From positions 919,649 to 983,648 of the forward strand of contig NZ_LT629944.1 in NCBI RefSeq assembly GCF_900104675.1: DNA of 64,000 nucleotides, in the 5' to 3' direction. Position 1 is the first letter of the stretch. Each line of letters begins with the position of its first letter. Positions 15,546 through 23,850 of the stretch are shown here, one piece after another. The stretch is from Angelakisella massiliensis. GTDB lineage: Bacteria; Bacillota; Clostridia; Oscillospirales; Ruminococcaceae. The position numbers were made by a program, and so were the translations under genes. The notes beneath the pieces were generated by a model, which saw only the letters and a program-made list of their open reading frames with translations, ran no database searches and was not told the origin of the DNA.

Positions 15546-17222
15546 TCAATCTTCCCAAGAGATATTGCCCAGTTCGATTTGTTTCAGTATCTCGGCCCAT
15601 TCCTCGGGAGTGAATTTGGACTCGTCATCATGGCTGACAGAAACTAAGGTCATATCCATATGGACTGTATTTTGCAAATCAGGACTATCCATGTTCGCCA
15701 TATGGTCCATGTTTGTTACTGAATTGAGCGCATATGTGATTGACAATTTTGCATTTGTAGCGGATAGATTTTCAACGCTGATTTCAAACTCTCCGTCATA
15801 AGGAGCAGTAAAGGTAATGCTTCCTGTCCCGGTTTCCAGAATATAGGGCCAAGTCTCCCCTGTGCTTGTGCTGCAAATAGTGAGTTTTATTTCGTTTGCC
15901 TTTTCACTTTGGCTATTAAGTTCAAATGTATTGCCTTGCTTCCAATTTCCGACACCAATCGTCATGGGCATCCCATTTTCGAGCGACATAAAGCAGTCTC
16001 CGGCACTTTCAAGGATGCGGCCTGTGGAATTATCGTCCAGTAGTTCCACCATGGCTAGTTCCCCATTCTCAAAAATAGAGCCTGCATCGGTCAAATCAAT
16101 TAGTTTGGGTTCATCAGCCTCATCCGCAAATTGTATTGCGTCTGTACCAGTGTTACTAAATTTTGCGTTAATACTCTCCAAATCGATCAAGGTTGCATCA
16201 TCCCTGCTGATCCAACTATGTGCCCCGTTGCCATCAGACGAGGAAACAGCAAAGGCCGTTGTGGCACCGACCGTCACAACTAGGGCCAAAGCACAAGCGG
16301 CGATAGAGGTTTTCTTGAATTTCATAATTGCTTCAATCCTTTCTGTAATTGCATTTTTGCTGAAATGACTGTATAGGGCAGACATCCCGCTTTTTCTTTC
16401 CTCCATGCGGATTAGAGCCCGGGCGTAAGCAGATTTTTCCTTTTCGCCAAGCATACGGAGGACGCACCCATCACATGACAATTCCACATCCCTGTTTGCA
16501 AGAACATACATCACCCAGACCAGCGGGTTGAACCAGTGGACGCAGAGAGTGGCGGCAAAGAGAATTTTCGTAATAGCGTCAAACCGCCGGATATGGATAT
16601 ACTCATGGGCCAACACATACTGGAGCGCCGTTTCATCGCTCCGGTCAAACTTCTTCGGCAATAGTATCACCGGACGCAGGATGCCGTAGGTCAGGGGGGA
16701 CGAGATCAAATCGGAACTGCGTACTTCAAGAGGTCTGGTAATTCGGTGTTCGGACAGCCACCTTTGAACATACGGCGTGTTGTCTGGAAGGGACATCCTG
16801 AACTTCTGCAAACTTCTCAGGTAAGAGATCGTAAAATACGCTGCCAAAAGCAGGGAACCTGCCAGCCAGACCACCACAAAAACAGGAACGCGTTCTATTT
16901 CCTGCGCTGTTGCTTGGAATTGTTCGCCAGGTTCCACATCAGGGGCAAAAGATGGCGGAGCCTGAGTGGACGAAGAACCCTCCTCGTTCCCTTGGACGAA
17001 ATTTTGAGCGGCAAAATCCTGAACCGCATCAGAAATCGAGGCGACATTTACCGGCAATCCGCCCGGCAAGGGGATGGACAGCGGCAGGAGCAGACGCAAA
17101 GCAGCGATAAGCCACAACACGAAAAAGGTCGTTTTCGGCAGGCGATGGATCGCCACGGCCCGGATGACGACAATAAATAAAATCAATACGCCCCCGGCCA
17201 CGCTCATTTGAAAAAGGCTCAT
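15546..17222 (-). CDS. BlaR1/MecR1-like M56 membrane metalloprotease with non-canonical sensor domain
   Basis: The protein has 558 residues. Two N-terminal membrane segments (about 8-25 and 33-55) and a third near 112-132 precede a zinc protease domain with HEYIH (His206, Glu207, His210) and a downstream EL-SCD motif. A further membrane helix is near residues 300-325. In classical BlaR1 the extracellular part is a penicillin-binding domain. Here it is about 220 residues with no SxxK or KTG pattern, so it probably senses something else. On sensing, the protease would trigger cleavage of the BlaI-like repressor encoded 10 bases upstream. The start is the ATG at 17222; the frame upstream of it overlaps the repressor gene. 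Confidence 0.85.
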   Translation of the reverse strand: MSLFQMSVAGGVLILFIVVIRAVAIHRLPKTTFFVLWLIAALRLLLPLSIPLPGGLPVNVASISDAVQDFAAQNFVQGNEEGSSSTQAPPSFAPDVEPGEQFQATAQEIERVPVFVVVWLAGSLLLAAYFTISYLRSLQKFRMSLPDNTPYVQRWLSEHRITRPLEVRSSDLISSPLTYGILRPVILLPKKFDRSDETALQYVLAHEYIHIRRFDAITKILFAATLCVHWFNPLVWVMYVLANRDVELSCDGCVLRMLGEKEKSAYARALIRMEERKSGMSALYSHFSKNAITERIEAIMKFKKTSIAACALALVVTVGATTAFAVSSSDGNGAHSWISRDDATLIDLESINAKFSNTGTDAIQFADEADEPKLIDLTDAGSIFENGELAMVELLDDNSTGRILESAGDCFMSLENGMPMTIGVGNWKQGNTFELNSQSEKANEIKLTICSTSTGETWPYILETGTGSITFTAPYDGEFEISVENLSATNAKLSITYALNSVTNMDHMANMDSPDLQNTVHMDMTLVSVSHDDESKFTPEEWAEILKQIELGNISWED

Positions 17223-17232
17223 ACGCTCACCC

Positions 17233-17592
17233 CTATTCCAGTGCATCCACCATCCGGCGCAGCCTTTCGATCTGGTCTCTGGACAGTTTCTGGTGGCCCA
17301 GCAGGGAGGCAAAGAGCAGGTCGGGGGAACCGTCAAACAACTTCCCGATCAGTTCTGCCGTTTCCGCCTCCTGTACCACTTCCTTTGGGATCAGTGCATG
17401 GCACTGGAAGTTCGGCTCCGTCCGCTCGATTGCCCCCTTGGCGATGCACTTCTTGATAACGGTGTAGGTGGTGTTCATGTTCCATCCGATTTCCTCTTTG
17501 AGGATATCAGAGATCTGCTTTGCGGTCTTATCACCTTCTTTCCACAACACATCCATGACTTTTAACTCAGAGTCAAAGAGTTTGATTGCCAT
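17233..17592 (-). CDS. BlaI/MecI-family repressor
   Basis: A 119-residue winged-helix repressor (KLFDSELKVMDVLWKEGDKTAKQISDILKEEIGWNMNTTYTVIKKC) of the BlaI/MecI/CopY family. The C-terminal half is the dimerization and cleavage region. It is the first gene of the blaI-blaR1-like operon, with GAAGGAAGG before the ATG at 17592. Two ACTA-N6-TAGT palindromes flank its promoter. The regulated target beyond this operon is unknown; no beta-lactamase lies in the window. Confidence 0.92.
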   Translation of the reverse strand: MAIKLFDSELKVMDVLWKEGDKTAKQISDILKEEIGWNMNTTYTVIKKCIAKGAIERTEPNFQCHALIPKEVVQEAETAELIGKLFDGSPDLLFASLLGHQKLSRDQIERLRRMVDALE

Positions 17593-17635
17593 ATGACACA
17601 CCTTCCTTCGGACTATTGCAATAGATCCTGCTATG

Positions 17636-17680
17636 ATACTACCACAATAGTTCTGCATTGTCAACACTATTTTAGTAGTG
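17636..17680 (-). promoter_or_regulatory. BlaI-type promoter with two operators
   Basis: On the minus strand TTGACA (17659-17664) and TAGTAT (17636-17641) are 17 bases apart. Two inverted repeats of the form ACTA-N6-TAGT lie at 17638-17651, over the -10, and at 17665-17680, abutting the -35 and extended to CACTA-N6-TAGTG. This is the arrangement expected for BlaI autorepression. Confidence 0.8.
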
Positions 17681-17741
17681 CGGCGGCAAATTTTTGTGCC
17701 CATGGGACAGCCAGACATGGCGTGCTTCAGACGAAAAAATC

Positions 17742-17770
17742 TTGCCGTTGTGGAACATTTGGTATATACT
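17742..17770 (+). promoter_or_regulatory. Promoter of the IME mobilization operon
   Basis: TTGCCG (17742-17747), a 17-base spacer, TATACT (17765-17770). It lies about 50 bases before the sigma-like gene and next to the divergent BlaI promoter. Confidence 0.6.
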
Positions 17771-17821
17771 TGTGTCGTAAAATATTGCAGGCAGATTGAT
17801 TTCAGAAAGGAGGCCGCTTCC

Positions 17822-18661
17822 ATGTCCACTGTCTATCAGTTCCCCTACGACAGCCCCGTCCGCTACCTGCCCCTCGTATATATGCTCCCACCGGACTTGC
17901 TCTCCCGCTTCCCCACCCTCCGCAGGCTGCCCCGGAGCATGGGCGCCCTGAACGCCTCCCCCGAATGGGCGGAAGTCATCCTGAGCGACGCATTCCTGAA
18001 CGAGGCCATGGACGCCGTGGCCTCGCTGGCCTTCCCCCACTTCGGCTTCGGCGGCTGGAAAGAGCACTACACGGGCTTCTCCCCCGTGTGGCGGCTGGCC
18101 TACGCCCTGCCCCTGTGGGCCAAAGGGGTGGAACAGGTGCGGGGCTGGGGCGTACAGGCCCTCTTTGCCTTGCCCCCGGACTTCGAGATACCCTTCTTTG
18201 ACCCGGAGGATGTGCGCGCAGTGATGAAGCAGGTGGTGGAGCAGGCCATCGAGGAGCAGGGCTGGGGGCCGGTGCTGGAAGTCGTGCGGGAGATGCCCTG
18301 CGACGAGGACTTTGAGAAGTGGGACACCAATGTCCGCAGGGACTTCCTCCGCAAGTGGTACCACACCCGGTCAAAACGGGTGCAGACCGTTTCGCTGGAG
18401 GGATGTATGGAGGACGAGGGCAGCAGCATCCATTCCCTGCCCGCCCCGGAGGGGGACTTCACGGAGCGGGTGGAGGCGGAGGACTTCTGCCAGCGGTTCA
18501 AGGCCACCCTGTCCAAAAAGGATATGGCGATTTTGGAGTTGCGGGTGGAGGGGTACACCTATGAGGAGATCGCGGACAGGCTGGGGTACAAGACCCATAG
18601 CGGGGTCATCAAGCGGATGGAGGCGGTGAAGAAGCGGTTCATCCAAGAAGCAGGGCGGTGA
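17822..18661 (+). CDS. Sigma-70 region 4-like regulator of an integrative element
   Basis: The protein has 279 residues. The C-terminal 60 residues form a sigma region 4-type helix-turn-helix (LSKKDMAILELRVEGYTYEEIADRLGYKTHSGVIKRMEAVKKRF). The N-terminal 200 residues are not recognisable to me and include a tryptophan-rich stretch (FGGWKEHY, WRLAYALPLWAKG). Related proteins are encoded near mobilization genes of clostridial elements and may control their expression. The start is MSTVYQF with AAAGGAGG upstream; the frame is open further left but crosses the promoter. Confidence 0.75.
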   Translation: MSTVYQFPYDSPVRYLPLVYMLPPDLLSRFPTLRRLPRSMGALNASPEWAEVILSDAFLNEAMDAVASLAFPHFGFGGWKEHYTGFSPVWRLAYALPLWAKGVEQVRGWGVQALFALPPDFEIPFFDPEDVRAVMKQVVEQAIEEQGWGPVLEVVREMPCDEDFEKWDTNVRRDFLRKWYHTRSKRVQTVSLEGCMEDEGSSIHSLPAPEGDFTERVEAEDFCQRFKATLSKKDMAILELRVEGYTYEEIADRLGYKTHSGVIKRMEAVKKRFIQEAGR

Positions 18662-18725
18662 AGCCACGCAGGCCGGACACGGCAGGCGTGGCTTTTTCAC
18701 GCCCAAAACCGGAAGGAAGGTGAAA

Positions 18726-19139
18726 ATGTTCCATATCAAAGAGTTGCCGCCCGTGGAGCGGCGGGCGAACGGTTCCCTGTACCGTATGGACGCAAAGCAG
18801 CGCCGGGAGGCGGTGCGGCTCATCCGGGAGCGGTGCAGCTACTACGACAGCGGCAACTGCCTGTATCTGGACAGGGGCGAGGAAGTGGCCTGCCCCCAGA
18901 GCATTTCTTATTCCGTCTGCTGTAAGTTCTTCCGCCATGTGCTGCTAAAGGACGAGGCGGGCAGAGGGCTGGAGGCGGAAGTGTTCCGGCAGGCGGCAGG
19001 GAGGCGCTGCGCGGTCTGCGGGCGGGCCTTTTCCTCCGCCTCCAACAACGCCAAATACTGCCCCGCCTGCCGGGCGGCGGTGCAGCGGCGGCAGAAGGCC
19101 GATTACGCCCGGAAACGGAGGGCGGGAGTAGAAAAGTAG
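18726..19139 (+). CDS. Cysteine-rich VLP-domain protein
   Basis: A 137-residue protein with a conserved cysteine pattern. The N-terminal half has CSYYDSGNCLYLDRGEEVACPQ and CCKFF. The C-terminal half has a zinc ribbon CAVCGRAF ... YCPACR ending in basic residues. It matches the Cys_rich_VLP family found beside relaxases in clostridial elements; function is unknown. GGAAGG lies six bases before the ATG at 18726 (a GTG at 18720 is in frame). A paralogue is at 38730-39116. Confidence 0.85.
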   Translation: MFHIKELPPVERRANGSLYRMDAKQRREAVRLIRERCSYYDSGNCLYLDRGEEVACPQSISYSVCCKFFRHVLLKDEAGRGLEAEVFRQAAGRRCAVCGRAFSSASNNAKYCPACRAAVQRRQKADYARKRRAGVEK

Positions 19140-19281
19140 GGGGTGAAAAGGCAAGGGAAATCAGGGCCTCCGGGTCCTGTTTTTTCCTGCCCCCGTATGT
19201 TTCTATCCTCCCCTCGAAAAACGGCTCAACTTTTCTACATCACATCATCCCTCAGCGATGGAGGGATGGGAAAGGAGTTCC

Positions 19282-20241
19282 ATGGCACAAAAAGCCCAGC
19301 ACGCGATCTTACGCTTCGCCAAACACAAGGCGGGGCCGGCTGGGGCGCTGGAGGCCCACCACGAGCGCACCAAGGAGCAGTACGCCAGCAACCCGGACAT
19401 CGACACCAGCAAAAGCAAAGACAACTTCCACATCATCCGTCCCGTACAGAGATACCGGCGGGAGATAGACAGCCGCATCAAAGCGGCGGGGTGCCGCACC
19501 CGGAAGGACAGCACCATGTTCGTGGACACCCTCATCACCGCCAGCCCGGAGTTCTTCACGGGCCGGAGCAGACAGGAGGTACAGGCCTACTTCACGGAGG
19601 CGGTGGCCTTCATGGAAAAGAAGGTGGGCCGGGGCAACATCTTCTCCGCCGTGGTACACATGGACGAGAAAACGCCCCACCTCCACCTGTGCTTCACCCC
19701 CATCACGGAGGACGGGCGGCTGTCCGCCAAGGAGATTTTGGGCAACCGGGCACAACTCTCACAATGGCAGGACGAGTTCCACGCCCACATGAAAAAGGCG
19801 TTCCCCGTCCTCAAGCGGGGCGAGAGCGCCCTTGTCACCAAGCGGAAACACATCCCCACATGGCTGTTCAAGCAATCCGTCCGCCTGGTCAGGCAGCAGA
19901 GGACGATTGAAAAGGCGGTGTCGGAGATAGGGGTGATGAACGCGGGGAAGAAGCGGGACGAGATACTGGAGATGGTGGGGCCGTACTTCGCCCGGCTGGA
20001 AAGGCATCTGGGGCAGATGCAGAAGTATCAGGCCACCATAGACTATCTGACGCAGGAGAACAGGGGGTTGAAAGAGAAGGTCAACAGTGAAAAGAGCATA
20101 CACAAGCAGATGGAGGTGCTTGCGCTGCAAAAGGAGAATGAACAGCTCCGGCGGTTTGTCCAGAGCATACCCCCGGAGGTGCGGCAGGCGTTGAAGGAGC
20201 AGCAGCGGCAGCAAAAGAGGGACAGGGGCCACCAGCGGTAA
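19282..20241 (+). CDS. MobV-family relaxase
   Basis: A 319-residue relaxase. The signature HxDExxPHxH is HMDEKTPHLHL (His126, Asp128, Glu129, His133, His135), which binds the metal for nicking; the N-terminal AQKAQHAILRFAKHK corresponds to motif I. The C-terminal third is a coiled coil (QKYQATIDYLTQENRGLKEK). It would nick the element's oriT at 15123/15124 and pilot single-stranded DNA to a helper conjugation system. The start has AAAGGAG upstream. Confidence 0.93.
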   Translation: MAQKAQHAILRFAKHKAGPAGALEAHHERTKEQYASNPDIDTSKSKDNFHIIRPVQRYRREIDSRIKAAGCRTRKDSTMFVDTLITASPEFFTGRSRQEVQAYFTEAVAFMEKKVGRGNIFSAVVHMDEKTPHLHLCFTPITEDGRLSAKEILGNRAQLSQWQDEFHAHMKKAFPVLKRGESALVTKRKHIPTWLFKQSVRLVRQQRTIEKAVSEIGVMNAGKKRDEILEMVGPYFARLERHLGQMQKYQATIDYLTQENRGLKEKVNSEKSIHKQMEVLALQKENEQLRRFVQSIPPEVRQALKEQQRQQKRDRGHQR

Positions 20242-20269
20242 CAAAATCTTGAGAAACACGGAGGTAAAT

Positions 20270-20449
20270 TTGGGAAGAAGGAAAAAGCTGATCAACAATA
20301 CCGACATCCCCCAGCACAAGATCGAGGCAATAGCCCGCTGTATCATGCCGGACATCCTTGCTTTCTACGAGAGCGAGGAAGGCCAGCGGGAATTTGCTGA
20401 ATGGAAGAAGCAGCGGGAAGCGGAGGGACAGGAGGGCAAGGCAGAGTGA
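20270..20449 (+). CDS. Small conserved IME protein
   Basis: A 59-residue protein, MGRRKKLINNTDIPQHKIEAIARC..., with a charged C-terminus (GQREFAEWKKQREAEGQ). I choose the TTG at 20270 because GGAGG lies five bases upstream; an in-frame TTG at 20249 has no such site. Similar short proteins follow relaxase genes in clostridial elements. Function unknown. A strong terminator follows. Confidence 0.6.
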   Translation: MGRRKKLINNTDIPQHKIEAIARCIMPDILAFYESEEGQREFAEWKKQREAEGQEGKAE

Positions 20450-20453
20450 GGAC

Positions 20454-20497
20454 AAAAAGGGCGGGCGCACCGTGACACGGCTGCGCCCGCCCTTTTT
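20454..20497 (+). terminator. Terminator of the IME mobilization operon
   Basis: AAAAAGGGCGGGCGCA and TGCGCCCGCCCTTTTT form a perfect 16-bp stem with a 12-base loop and a T-run on the plus strand. Confidence 0.92.
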
Positions 20498-20591
20498 GCG
20501 TTTATGGGGCTGCTTTCTTCTTCCGGGGACCTCGCGGTTTGGAGGTTGGCCTGCGCCGCACCCCGTTGCGGAAATAGGTGCTTTCGTAGCG

Positions 20592-20647
20592 GTCAAAGAA
20601 AAGCAATAATCCGAACCCTTCACCGATTGGAAATGGGTTCGGATTAT
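20592..20647 (-). terminator. Hairpin downstream of tRNA-Leu supplied by the IME
   Basis: ATAATCCGAACCC (20606-20618) and GGGTTCGGATTAT (20635-20647) form a perfect 13-bp stem starting seven bases past the CCA end of the tRNA. On the minus strand it is followed by TTGCTTTTCTTTG, so it could terminate the tRNA transcript now that the older terminator is 7.8 kb away. The bases 20498-20605 read on the minus strand as an unidentified basic peptide tail. Confidence 0.55.
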
Positions 20648-20652
20648 ATGGG

Positions 20653-20672
20653 TTTGGTGCCGGTGGTGGGAC
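20653..20672. repeat. Right attachment-site repeat of the IME within tRNA-Leu
   Basis: This is the second copy of TTTGGTGCCGGTGGTGGGAC (see 12845-12864). It covers the tRNA 3' end from the T arm through CCA. Confidence 0.7.
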
Positions 20673-20740
20673 TCGAACCCACACGGTATCGCTACCAACG
20701 GATTTTGAGTCCGTCACGTCTGCCATTCCATCACACCGGC
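20655..20740 (-). tRNA. tRNA-Leu (anticodon CAA)
   Basis: 86 nt including an encoded CCA. The acceptor stem is GCCGGTG/CACCGGC. The anticodon loop CTCAAAA gives anticodon CAA, read from GGACTCAAAATCC. A long variable arm (class II) and the T loop GTTCGAGTC are present. The anticodon and long variable arm identify it as leucine. Confidence 0.95.
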
Positions 20741-20758
20741 GTATACTTTTGCTTAGCT

Positions 20759-20787
20759 ATGATACCACAAAAATCCACTGATTGCAA
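20759..20787 (-). promoter_or_regulatory. Promoter of tRNA-Leu
   Basis: On the minus strand TTGCAA (20782-20787), a 17-base spacer and TATCAT (20759-20764) preceded by TGG (extended -10). Confidence 0.65.
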
Positions 20788-20827
20788 GAGGAGAATGCGC
20801 ATCGGCTCACCGCTGCCGGGAAACCGC

Positions 20828-20857
20828 TTTACAGCCAAGCTTCCGGTATGCTAGAAT
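20828..20857 (+). promoter_or_regulatory. Promoter of the MATE transporter gene
   Basis: TTTACA (20828-20833), an 18-base spacer and TAGAAT (20852-20857), about 60 bases before the start codon. Confidence 0.55.
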
Positions 20858-20918
20858 GGCCATGCGGTCCCGATCAAAGGGGCTAGCTTTTGCCTGTGGG
20901 CGGCCGGAGAGGTGCGAT

Positions 20919-22286
20919 ATGAAAACCCTGGATATTTTTCGGGACAAACAGTTGACACGATCCCTTATTGCCATTTCGGTCCCCATTGCCATGCAAAACC
21001 TTATTACCTATTGCACCAGCATGATGGATACCGTCATGTTGGGACAGCTGGGAGAAGTGCAGCTGTCCGGCGCTACGGTGGCCAATCAGTTCACCAATAT
21101 CTTTATGGGGCTGACCTTTGGCATTGCCAGCGGTACCAATGTTCTTCTGGCTCAATATTGGGGCAAAAAGGATGTCCGCTCCATCCGCTCCATCCTGGCG
21201 GTGATGTACTGGACTACCCTGGCACTGGCGGCGGTATTCTTCTGCTCTGCCCGCTTCTTTCCCCAGGAGATCATGCGGATTTTCACCCCCGATCAGGAGG
21301 TAATCGCCCAGGGAGCTCAGTATCTGGAAATCGTTTGCTGGTCCTATTGGGGCATGGGGCTGAGCAATGTCATGCTCATGTCGCTGCGTTCTGTGGGTAC
21401 TGTGCGCATCTCCCTGGTGGTCTATCTTTCCTCCCTGTTCATCAACACCGGCTGCAACTGGCTGCTGATTTTTGGTAACCTGGGCTTTCCCCGGCTGGAA
21501 ATGCGGGGTGCTGCCATTGCTACCGTTCTGGCCCGTCTGGTGGAGCTGTCTATCGCCGCCTTCTACATTTTCCGCCTGGAAAAAAAGATTTCTCTGCGTC
21601 CCCGGGATGTGGTGGCTTTCGACCGAACCTTTATACGGGATTTTGCCATCAATGTCTCTCCGGTGATTCTCAACGAGTTTCTCTGGTCCATGGGCAACTC
21701 CGCCCTGATGATGATTATGGGCCGCATGGGCCGTGCCTTTGTCACCGCCAGCAGCATCACCAACATCACCAGTCAGTTCGCTCAGATCTTTATTATCGGC
21801 CTGAGCAACGCCACTTCGGTCATTATCGGCAATACGGTGGGAACAGGCGATTACGACCGGGCCAAGTCGGTGGCCAAGGGGATCACCATATTCAGTGTAT
21901 TGCTGGGCGTGGGCGCGGGCCTGATCATCTTCCTGCTGCGTCCGGTGATCGTAAGCTTTTACAACATTCCAGACAGCACCAAAGAGGTGGTTCTGTCCGT
22001 GATGACCTCCGCCTCTGTGATCGTATTTTTCCAGTGTATGGCCATTATTGAACTGATGGGCATCCTCCGGGGCGGCGGCGATGTACGTTTCGTGCTGGTA
22101 TGTGACATCATCTTCCTGTGGCTGTGCTCGGTTCCTTTGGGAACGGTGGCCGGACTGTATCTGGGGCTGCCCCCCGCCATCGTTTATCTGGTGCTGAAAT
22201 GTGACGAAATGCTGAAAATCATTGCGGGTACTTATCGGATTTTCAGCGGCAAATGGGTGAAAAATTTGACGAGACAGGAAATATGA
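20919..22286 (+). CDS. MATE-family efflux transporter
   Basis: A 455-residue membrane protein with twelve predicted hydrophobic segments in two related halves, as in MATE (multidrug and toxin extrusion) transporters; conserved stretches include MMDTVMLGQLGEVQLSGATVANQ and NGCNWLLIFG-like NTGCNWLLIFGNLGFP. It would export small organic compounds using a sodium or proton gradient. The substrate is unknown. The start at 20919 has GAGAGGTG upstream; the longer frame from 20856 overlaps the promoter -10 box. Confidence 0.93.
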   Translation: MKTLDIFRDKQLTRSLIAISVPIAMQNLITYCTSMMDTVMLGQLGEVQLSGATVANQFTNIFMGLTFGIASGTNVLLAQYWGKKDVRSIRSILAVMYWTTLALAAVFFCSARFFPQEIMRIFTPDQEVIAQGAQYLEIVCWSYWGMGLSNVMLMSLRSVGTVRISLVVYLSSLFINTGCNWLLIFGNLGFPRLEMRGAAIATVLARLVELSIAAFYIFRLEKKISLRPRDVVAFDRTFIRDFAINVSPVILNEFLWSMGNSALMMIMGRMGRAFVTASSITNITSQFAQIFIIGLSNATSVIIGNTVGTGDYDRAKSVAKGITIFSVLLGVGAGLIIFLLRPVIVSFYNIPDSTKEVVLSVMTSASVIVFFQCMAIIELMGILRGGGDVRFVLVCDIIFLWLCSVPLGTVAGLYLGLPPAIVYLVLKCDEMLKIIAGTYRIFSGKWVKNLTRQEI

Positions 22287-22379
22287 AGTATTTTCCAGTC
22301 GCTTTTTTGTGAATTATGCAAATAAACTAAAAGAAATCCGACACATAAAAAACTTTTTTGGTTGCTCTGAACAAACAGC

Positions 22380-22408
22380 TTGACAAATGACACAAAAAGA
22401 GGTACAAT
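22380..22408 (+). promoter_or_regulatory. Sigma-A promoter of the sigma-factor gene
   Basis: TTGACA (22380-22385), a 17-base spacer, TACAAT (22403-22408). Near-consensus, 54 bases before the start codon. Confidence 0.8.
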
Positions 22409-22461
22409 ACAAACACCATGCGACAGTGGGAAGATTCCCACAACATTGACAGGAGCTGCCC

Positions 22462-23025
22462 ATGCCTGTATCCAAATATCCATATTCCGATGAACAGTTG
22501 ATCGCCCTGGTCCGGCAAAAGGATGACGGAGCGGCCACCGAGTTGGTCACCCGCTATCTTCCATTGGTGCGGAAACGGGCTTCCGGTTATTTTCTGCCGG
22601 GTATGGAGGCAGAGGATATCGTGCAGGAGGGACTGTTGGGGCTGTTGAAGGCCATCCGTCTCTACCAGCCGGGAAAAAGCGAATTTGCTGCTTTCGCTTC
22701 CCTGTGCATCAGCTCCAGCATGGCGGACGCCGCCCGCTCCGCTCTTTCAGGCAAAAGCATCCCCCTGCGGGATTATGCCTCTCTGAGTGAAGAAGGGACC
22801 ATTCTTCTGCCTGCCGGAGATCCGGCTCAGCAAGTGATGGCCAGGGAACAGCTGGCGGAGCTGGAACGGAAGATCCGTACCAGTTTGTCCGTTTTTGAGC
22901 AGCAAGTGTTGAGGCTGTACCTTACCGGGCGCTCTTATGCTGAGATCTCCAGACTACTTCTTACCACCCCTAAAGCTGTGGATAATGCCCTGCAAAGAGT
23001 CAGACGAAAACTCCGGTCGGCATAA
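22462..23025 (+). CDS. RNA polymerase sigma-70 family factor, SigH-like
   Basis: A 187-residue sigma factor. Region 2 (LVTRYLPLVRKRASGYFLPGMEAEDIVQEGLLGLLKAIRLYQP) resembles SigH/SigF-type factors, and region 4 (LSVFEQQVLRLYLTGRSYAEISRLLLTTPKAVDNALQRVRRKL) supplies -35 recognition. In Bacillus and Clostridium SigH directs transition-phase and early sporulation genes, but the SigH assignment here is tentative. AGGAG precedes the ATG. The next gene, a zinc-ribbon protein, is 110 bases downstream. Confidence 0.85.
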   Translation: MPVSKYPYSDEQLIALVRQKDDGAATELVTRYLPLVRKRASGYFLPGMEAEDIVQEGLLGLLKAIRLYQPGKSEFAAFASLCISSSMADAARSALSGKSIPLRDYASLSEEGTILLPAGDPAQQVMAREQLAELERKIRTSLSVFEQQVLRLYLTGRSYAEISRLLLTTPKAVDNALQRVRRKLRSA

Positions 23026-23135
23026 CCGGCCAACCCCCGTCATCAACCTGAATCCGTCAGGTTGTAAATAATACCCTGACCCGCCGCTGCGCAAGCCGGA
23101 ACGGGAGGGCAAAATCCATAAGCGAGGTATTTAGT

Positions 23136-23417
23136 ATGTACGAGGACAAGAAATTAGTGTGCAAAGAGTGCGGCAAAGAGTTCATCTTCACCGCCGGCGA
23201 GCAGGAGTTCTACGCTGAGAGAGGCTTCGCCAACGAGCCCCAGAGATGCAAAGCCTGCCGCGACGCCCGCAAGCAGAGCCAGAGATCCGAGAGAGAGATG
23301 TTCACCGCGGTTTGCGCTGGATGCGGCAAGGAAGCCCGCGTTCCCTTCAAGCCCCGTGAGGATCGTCCTGTTTACTGCAGCGAGTGCTTTGCCAAGATCA
23401 AGGAGCAGCAGCAGTAA
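23136..23417 (+). CDS. Zinc-ribbon protein of unknown function
   Basis: A 93-residue protein with four CxxC pairs forming two zinc-binding modules: LVCKECGKEF paired with RCKACRDARK, and AVCAGCGKEA paired with YCSECFAKIK. Proteins of this architecture are widespread and abundant in Clostridia, yet their role is not established. GAGGT precedes the ATG, and codon use is strongly biased, similar to the ribosomal genes here, which suggests high expression. A terminator follows. Confidence 0.85.
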   Translation: MYEDKKLVCKECGKEFIFTAGEQEFYAERGFANEPQRCKACRDARKQSQRSEREMFTAVCAGCGKEARVPFKPREDRPVYCSECFAKIKEQQQ

Positions 23418-23446
23418 GCTTCTCCCATAAAAACAAAGATTTGCTT

Positions 23447-23677
23447 TTACCGGGTATTCCAGCGTGAATGCCCGGTTTTTTCATACTCGCCCAAGCGTGC
23501 ATCCCATCCTTTTTCTCTGATCAGGGGCAGCGGAATGACCATCCGCTTTGTCCCGCCTATGGAAGCAAATTTCCCCGGCGCCGGATAAAAACAGTCGGGA
23601 GACAAAATGCGCCCTTCCACGGCAGCAGGCCAATCCATATATTGCCTTAAAAGCTGAGGAATCCCCTGGTAATGCAT
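23447..23677 (-). CDS. Possible small hypothetical protein
   Basis: A 76-residue minus-strand frame starting at MHYQGIPQLL, with GAAGGA four bases upstream. The sequence (MDWPAAVEGRILSPDCFYPAPGKFASIGG...) looks protein-like but I do not recognise it. Its last codons overlap the terminator of the convergent zinc-ribbon gene, which counts against it. Confidence 0.35.
   Translation of the reverse strand: MHYQGIPQLLRQYMDWPAAVEGRILSPDCFYPAPGKFASIGGTKRMVIPLPLIREKGWDARLGEYEKTGHSRWNTR
23449..23481 (+). terminator. Terminator of the zinc-ribbon gene
   Basis: ACCGGGTATT and AATGCCCGGT with a short loop, then TTTTT. Confidence 0.85.
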
Positions 23678-23758
23678 GGAATCCTTCATAAAACGGAGGA
23701 AATTGCAGGAGATACCACAGACTGGCGGATTTCCACCCCCAAAATCAGTCCCTGTGGT

Positions 23759-23787
23759 TTTACTTTTTCCGGTGGGGGGAATATAAT
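23759..23787 (+). promoter_or_regulatory. Promoter of the YitT-family gene
   Basis: TTTACT (23759-23764), a 17-base spacer, TATAAT (23782-23787), about 63 bases before the start codon. Confidence 0.7.
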
Positions 23788-23850
23788 GAGGCCGTTCGTA
23801 AAAAATGGGGATAAGTCTATCTAAAATAAAAGGGCGGAGGCTGCGCCACT

